From the IMG/VR virus record IMGVR_UViG_3300036766_002288, positions 62,001 to 126,000 of that record: 64,000 nt of DNA; one strand, written 5' to 3'. The stretch is from a virus. Under the pieces are notes generated by a model. It had not been told where the DNA came from and did no database searches. It saw only the letters and a list, made by a program, of their open reading frames with translations. Positions within the stretch are counted from its first letter, which is position 1. Every line of letters starts with the position of its first letter. Made by a program: the position numbers and the translations under genes. Below are positions 62,059 to 64,000 of the stretch, one piece after another.

Positions 62059-62756
62059 CACTGAATAATGGACAAGAAGTTAGAATCGCACTGAAATCAA
62101 GACCCCCTGACAACAAATGGGGTCTTTATGGAAGTGTTTATTGTGAAGAAGCAAAAACTTATCGCAAACGTCGTCTAATACTTCCTAAAGATTTTGTAAA
62201 AGGTCTATTCTACATGGAAGCTGGATGTGGAATGGACGGTTGGATGGGTGCAACAAGATTTCAAATTGATGAAGTAATAGGCGATGAAGCTAAGATTTCT
62301 GTTTATTCATTAGGAAATAAAAGCAGGGGAAAAAAAGATAAAATTATTCAAGTTGCGTGGCCGCACGAATTTATAGCCGATGAACAGTCAGATGAAGTTC
62401 TGTATGAACTTTATAAAAAAGGCGTTTTTGTAAAAGGTTATGCCCACAAAGAAGTTTCTTATTTCACAGAAAAGATGAAGGAACAAGACAAAATTACTAC
62501 TGACAAATATAGGCCACAAGTTGAGCAGGCTATTAAGGATGGTAAAGCCAAAATAGAATTTGAAATTTGTGAGGTTAGAGAAGGTATTGAATACTATCGT
62601 GCAAAATGTTATGTAGATGGTTTACATGTGCCGCCTGCATTTGGGTTTACTCGTAAAGACTCCATGTATGAGTCATATTGGGATGAATGTGTTATGTTGT
62701 TAGCCAGAGAATTAGGGTTTGTGCCAAAGAATGAGAGAGGATATTTTGTAGAATGA
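62055..62756 (+). CDS. Hypothetical protein
   Basis: 233 residues, charged, with a WGLYGSVYCEEAKTYRKRRL region, a GCGMDGWMGATRFQIDEVIG stretch and a long Lys/Glu-rich middle. Start overlaps the upstream stop by ATGA. No family recognised; a subunit or client of the MoxR-DUF58 system is possible from context. Confidence 0.5.
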   Translation: MTLNNGQEVRIALKSRPPDNKWGLYGSVYCEEAKTYRKRRLILPKDFVKGLFYMEAGCGMDGWMGATRFQIDEVIGDEAKISVYSLGNKSRGKKDKIIQVAWPHEFIADEQSDEVLYELYKKGVFVKGYAHKEVSYFTEKMKEQDKITTDKYRPQVEQAIKDGKAKIEFEICEVREGIEYYRAKCYVDGLHVPPAFGFTRKDSMYESYWDECVMLLARELGFVPKNERGYFVE

Positions 62757-62947
62757 ATCATGAATGGCAGTTATTCGTCACGACTGAAAATTATGACTAT
62801 GGTGGGGTAGATTTCTATCATTGGTGCAAATGGTGTGGTTCTATGAAGAAAGTGCCTGGCAGAGTGGATAAGCAAACTATATTCTATCTTCCAGGGCGTA
62901 AATCCATACCAAATTGTGAGGAATGTGTGGGGGATATAAATGAGTGA
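62753..62947 (+). CDS. Small zinc-binding protein
   Basis: 64 residues with H-x-CKWC (about 23-28) and CEEC (about 55-58), a likely zinc ribbon. ATGA-coupled to the upstream gene and overlapping the next by 8 nt. Function unknown. Confidence 0.6.
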   Translation: MNHEWQLFVTTENYDYGGVDFYHWCKWCGSMKKVPGRVDKQTIFYLPGRKSIPNCEECVGDINE

Positions 62948-63131
62948 TTATTTAATCATTACAATGAAGGTCGTTCCTTACGATAACGTTTCCCCTGATA
63001 GTATTGAAAAGGAAATTGGAAACCAAACCACAAATTTACCCTGCAACAATCTTTTGTCTTGGGGTGGGTTGGGACCATTAGGAAAAATTTATGACGTGAA
63101 AGTTAGCCGTTCTCCTAAAGAATCATTATGA
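62940..63131 (+). CDS. Small hypothetical protein
   Basis: 63 residues, beta strand start (YLIITMKVVPYDN), Pro/Asn-rich middle. Overlaps the DUF58 gene start by 4 nt. No family recognised. Confidence 0.5.
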   Translation: MSDYLIITMKVVPYDNVSPDSIEKEIGNQTTNLPCNNLLSWGGLGPLGKIYDVKVSRSPKESL

Positions 63132-63958
63132 AGAAGAATTTTCGTTCATTAGAACTGATAGCTAAAAAGTATTTAGATACTTTTTCTTCTGGTATTCACG
63201 GCACGCTTCTGAAGGATAGTCTCATCGAAGTAGATGTTATAAGGGAATATCAGCCTGGAGATAAAAGATTAGATTCTAAATCCAGTTTGAAAACTGGCAA
63301 AACAATGTCCAGGGTGTTCAATCCTGAACGGTCTCTTAATTTATTTATAATGTTGGATGTTAGTTCCTCCCAATATACGAAATTAGAGTCAGCGGTAATT
63401 ACCGCTCTCTACATGTCTTATTTGGGAGATATTTGTAACGAGAAGATAGGGTTATGTGTTTTTTCAGACCATGTTACTTCGGTTGTTGATGTAACAGACG
63501 ATTATTCTTCGGTTGTAGGCACAATAGAAAAGTCCTTGCAATCTTTGAAGATGGACTCGGTTACAAGCGTCAATGATGCCGTAAATAAAGTATCTAATTT
63601 GTTTTTATCAAATTCTTTGATTGTGCTTATATCTGATTTTTGTTATCCTTTGAATGATAAACTTTTGAATGATGTAAAAAAGATGGCATTATTGCCCACG
63701 AATAACTTTGTTAGTGTTGTGTTGCACAATCCTAATGATTGGATGTTATCGGTATCGGAATCTTTTAACATTACTTTGAAGGATGCTGAGAGTGGACAAG
63801 TTTCAAATTTTAATTTGAAATCAGCACAGGCTCAATATGATAAATGGCAAGCTAATTTGAAAACCAAGTTAGCTCGTTGTAATAGTGATGTTGTGTTTTT
63901 GAATGTCAAGGAAGAGAGATTTTTACTGCCATTGATAAAATATTTAATGAGGACTTGA
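63128..63958 (+). CDS. DUF58/vWA-like partner of MoxR
   Basis: 276 residues. The DUF58 signature VIREYQPGDKRLDSKSSLKT (about 38-57) is followed by R-x-FNPERSLNLFIMLDVSSSQ, where the vWA-like D-x-S-x-S metal site (MIDAS) is intact (about 76-80). A later LIVLISDFCYP strand carries the distal Asp. DUF58 proteins are encoded with MoxR ATPases in bacteria. Here they share an operon with three or four small genes between them. Confidence 0.88.
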   Translation: MKKNFRSLELIAKKYLDTFSSGIHGTLLKDSLIEVDVIREYQPGDKRLDSKSSLKTGKTMSRVFNPERSLNLFIMLDVSSSQYTKLESAVITALYMSYLGDICNEKIGLCVFSDHVTSVVDVTDDYSSVVGTIEKSLQSLKMDSVTSVNDAVNKVSNLFLSNSLIVLISDFCYPLNDKLLNDVKKMALLPTNNFVSVVLHNPNDWMLSVSESFNITLKDAESGQVSNFNLKSAQAQYDKWQANLKTKLARCNSDVVFLNVKEERFLLPLIKYLMRT

Positions 63959-63959
63959 T

Positions 63960-64000
63960 ATGAATTTTCTTGTATTGTTTACGTTGCTGTCTTTTATACC
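63960..64000 (+). CDS. Partial membrane protein at right edge
   Basis: Starts ATG at 63960, overlapping the last base of the upstream region, and encodes a hydrophobic N-terminus (MNFLVLFTLLSFI) before the window ends. In bacterial MoxR operons the next gene is often a DUF4381 or BatA-like membrane protein, but too little is visible to assign it. Confidence 0.4.
   Translation, partial: MNFLVLFTLLSFI

Overview
The window is a stretch of a large tailed-phage genome (Caudoviricetes, probably a T4-like myovirus relative). Four things point to this: T4-type recombination and repair genes (gp46/gp47-like nuclease pair, UvsW-like helicase), promoter motifs resembling the T4 late consensus (TAAATA or TATATA), a large tRNA array invaded by homing endonucleases, and many tiny densely packed genes. 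DNA is AT-rich and the standard code fits (TAA, TGA and TAG all terminate genes). The host is an unidentified bacterium; lipoprotein-like and Tat-like signals hint at export but do not settle the taxon.

Layout. 0-4.5 kb: gp46/gp47-like nuclease (minus), then small structural or cargo genes. 4.5-20 kb: a short structured RNA, sixteen tRNA-like genes and one tRNA remnant, four HNH homing endonucleases, many small zinc-binding and membrane proteins, an AlkB-like dioxygenase, a 1166-residue protein with nine KOW-like repeats and a glycine-rich adhesin-like protein. 20-30 kb: a 1527-residue glycine-rich protein, an acetyltransferase and glycosyltransferase pair, a release factor made through an apparent +1 frameshift, and a PAP2 phosphatase. 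30-33 kb: a module like E. coli yjfL-yjfM-yjfC. 33-39 kb: hypothetical genes, a 2H phosphoesterase and a sirtuin. 39-45 kb: DnaQ-like exonuclease, isocitrate lyase, archaeal-type fructose-1,6-bisphosphate aldolase/phosphatase, an M14/AspA-like metallohydrolase and a UvsW-like helicase. 45-52 kb: SET-domain protein, virion-type proteins, a mobile-endonuclease cluster and tagged proteins. 52-55 kb: aspartate carbamoyltransferase and NAD synthetase. 56-60 kb: two tandem family-A polymerase-like proteins and a sigma-like factor. 60-64 kb: NUDIX hydrolase, MoxR ATPase and DUF58 protein.

How parts fit together. About fifteen start codons, on both strands, sit only 4-8 nt downstream of a TAWATA box with no clear Shine-Dalgarno sequence, so the late mRNAs would be nearly leaderless. 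About ten of these genes (plus one downstream in the same operon) begin with an aromatic/amphipathic peptide of the type F-x-x-[FW]-[ILMV] that resembles the T4 capsid-targeting sequence (internal proteins start MKTYQEFIAEA). I infer a late regulon of capsid-packaged cargo, including the KOW-repeat protein, a 2H phosphoesterase and an M14-type hydrolase. Several other genes start 2-4 nt after a tRNA 3' end, so tRNA processing would also give leaderless messages. The tRNA set is nearly all Leu, Ser and Tyr (class II isotypes). Four Leu tRNAs have lost the long variable arm, and two tRNAs carry 21-nt and about 52-nt insertions in the anticodon loop.
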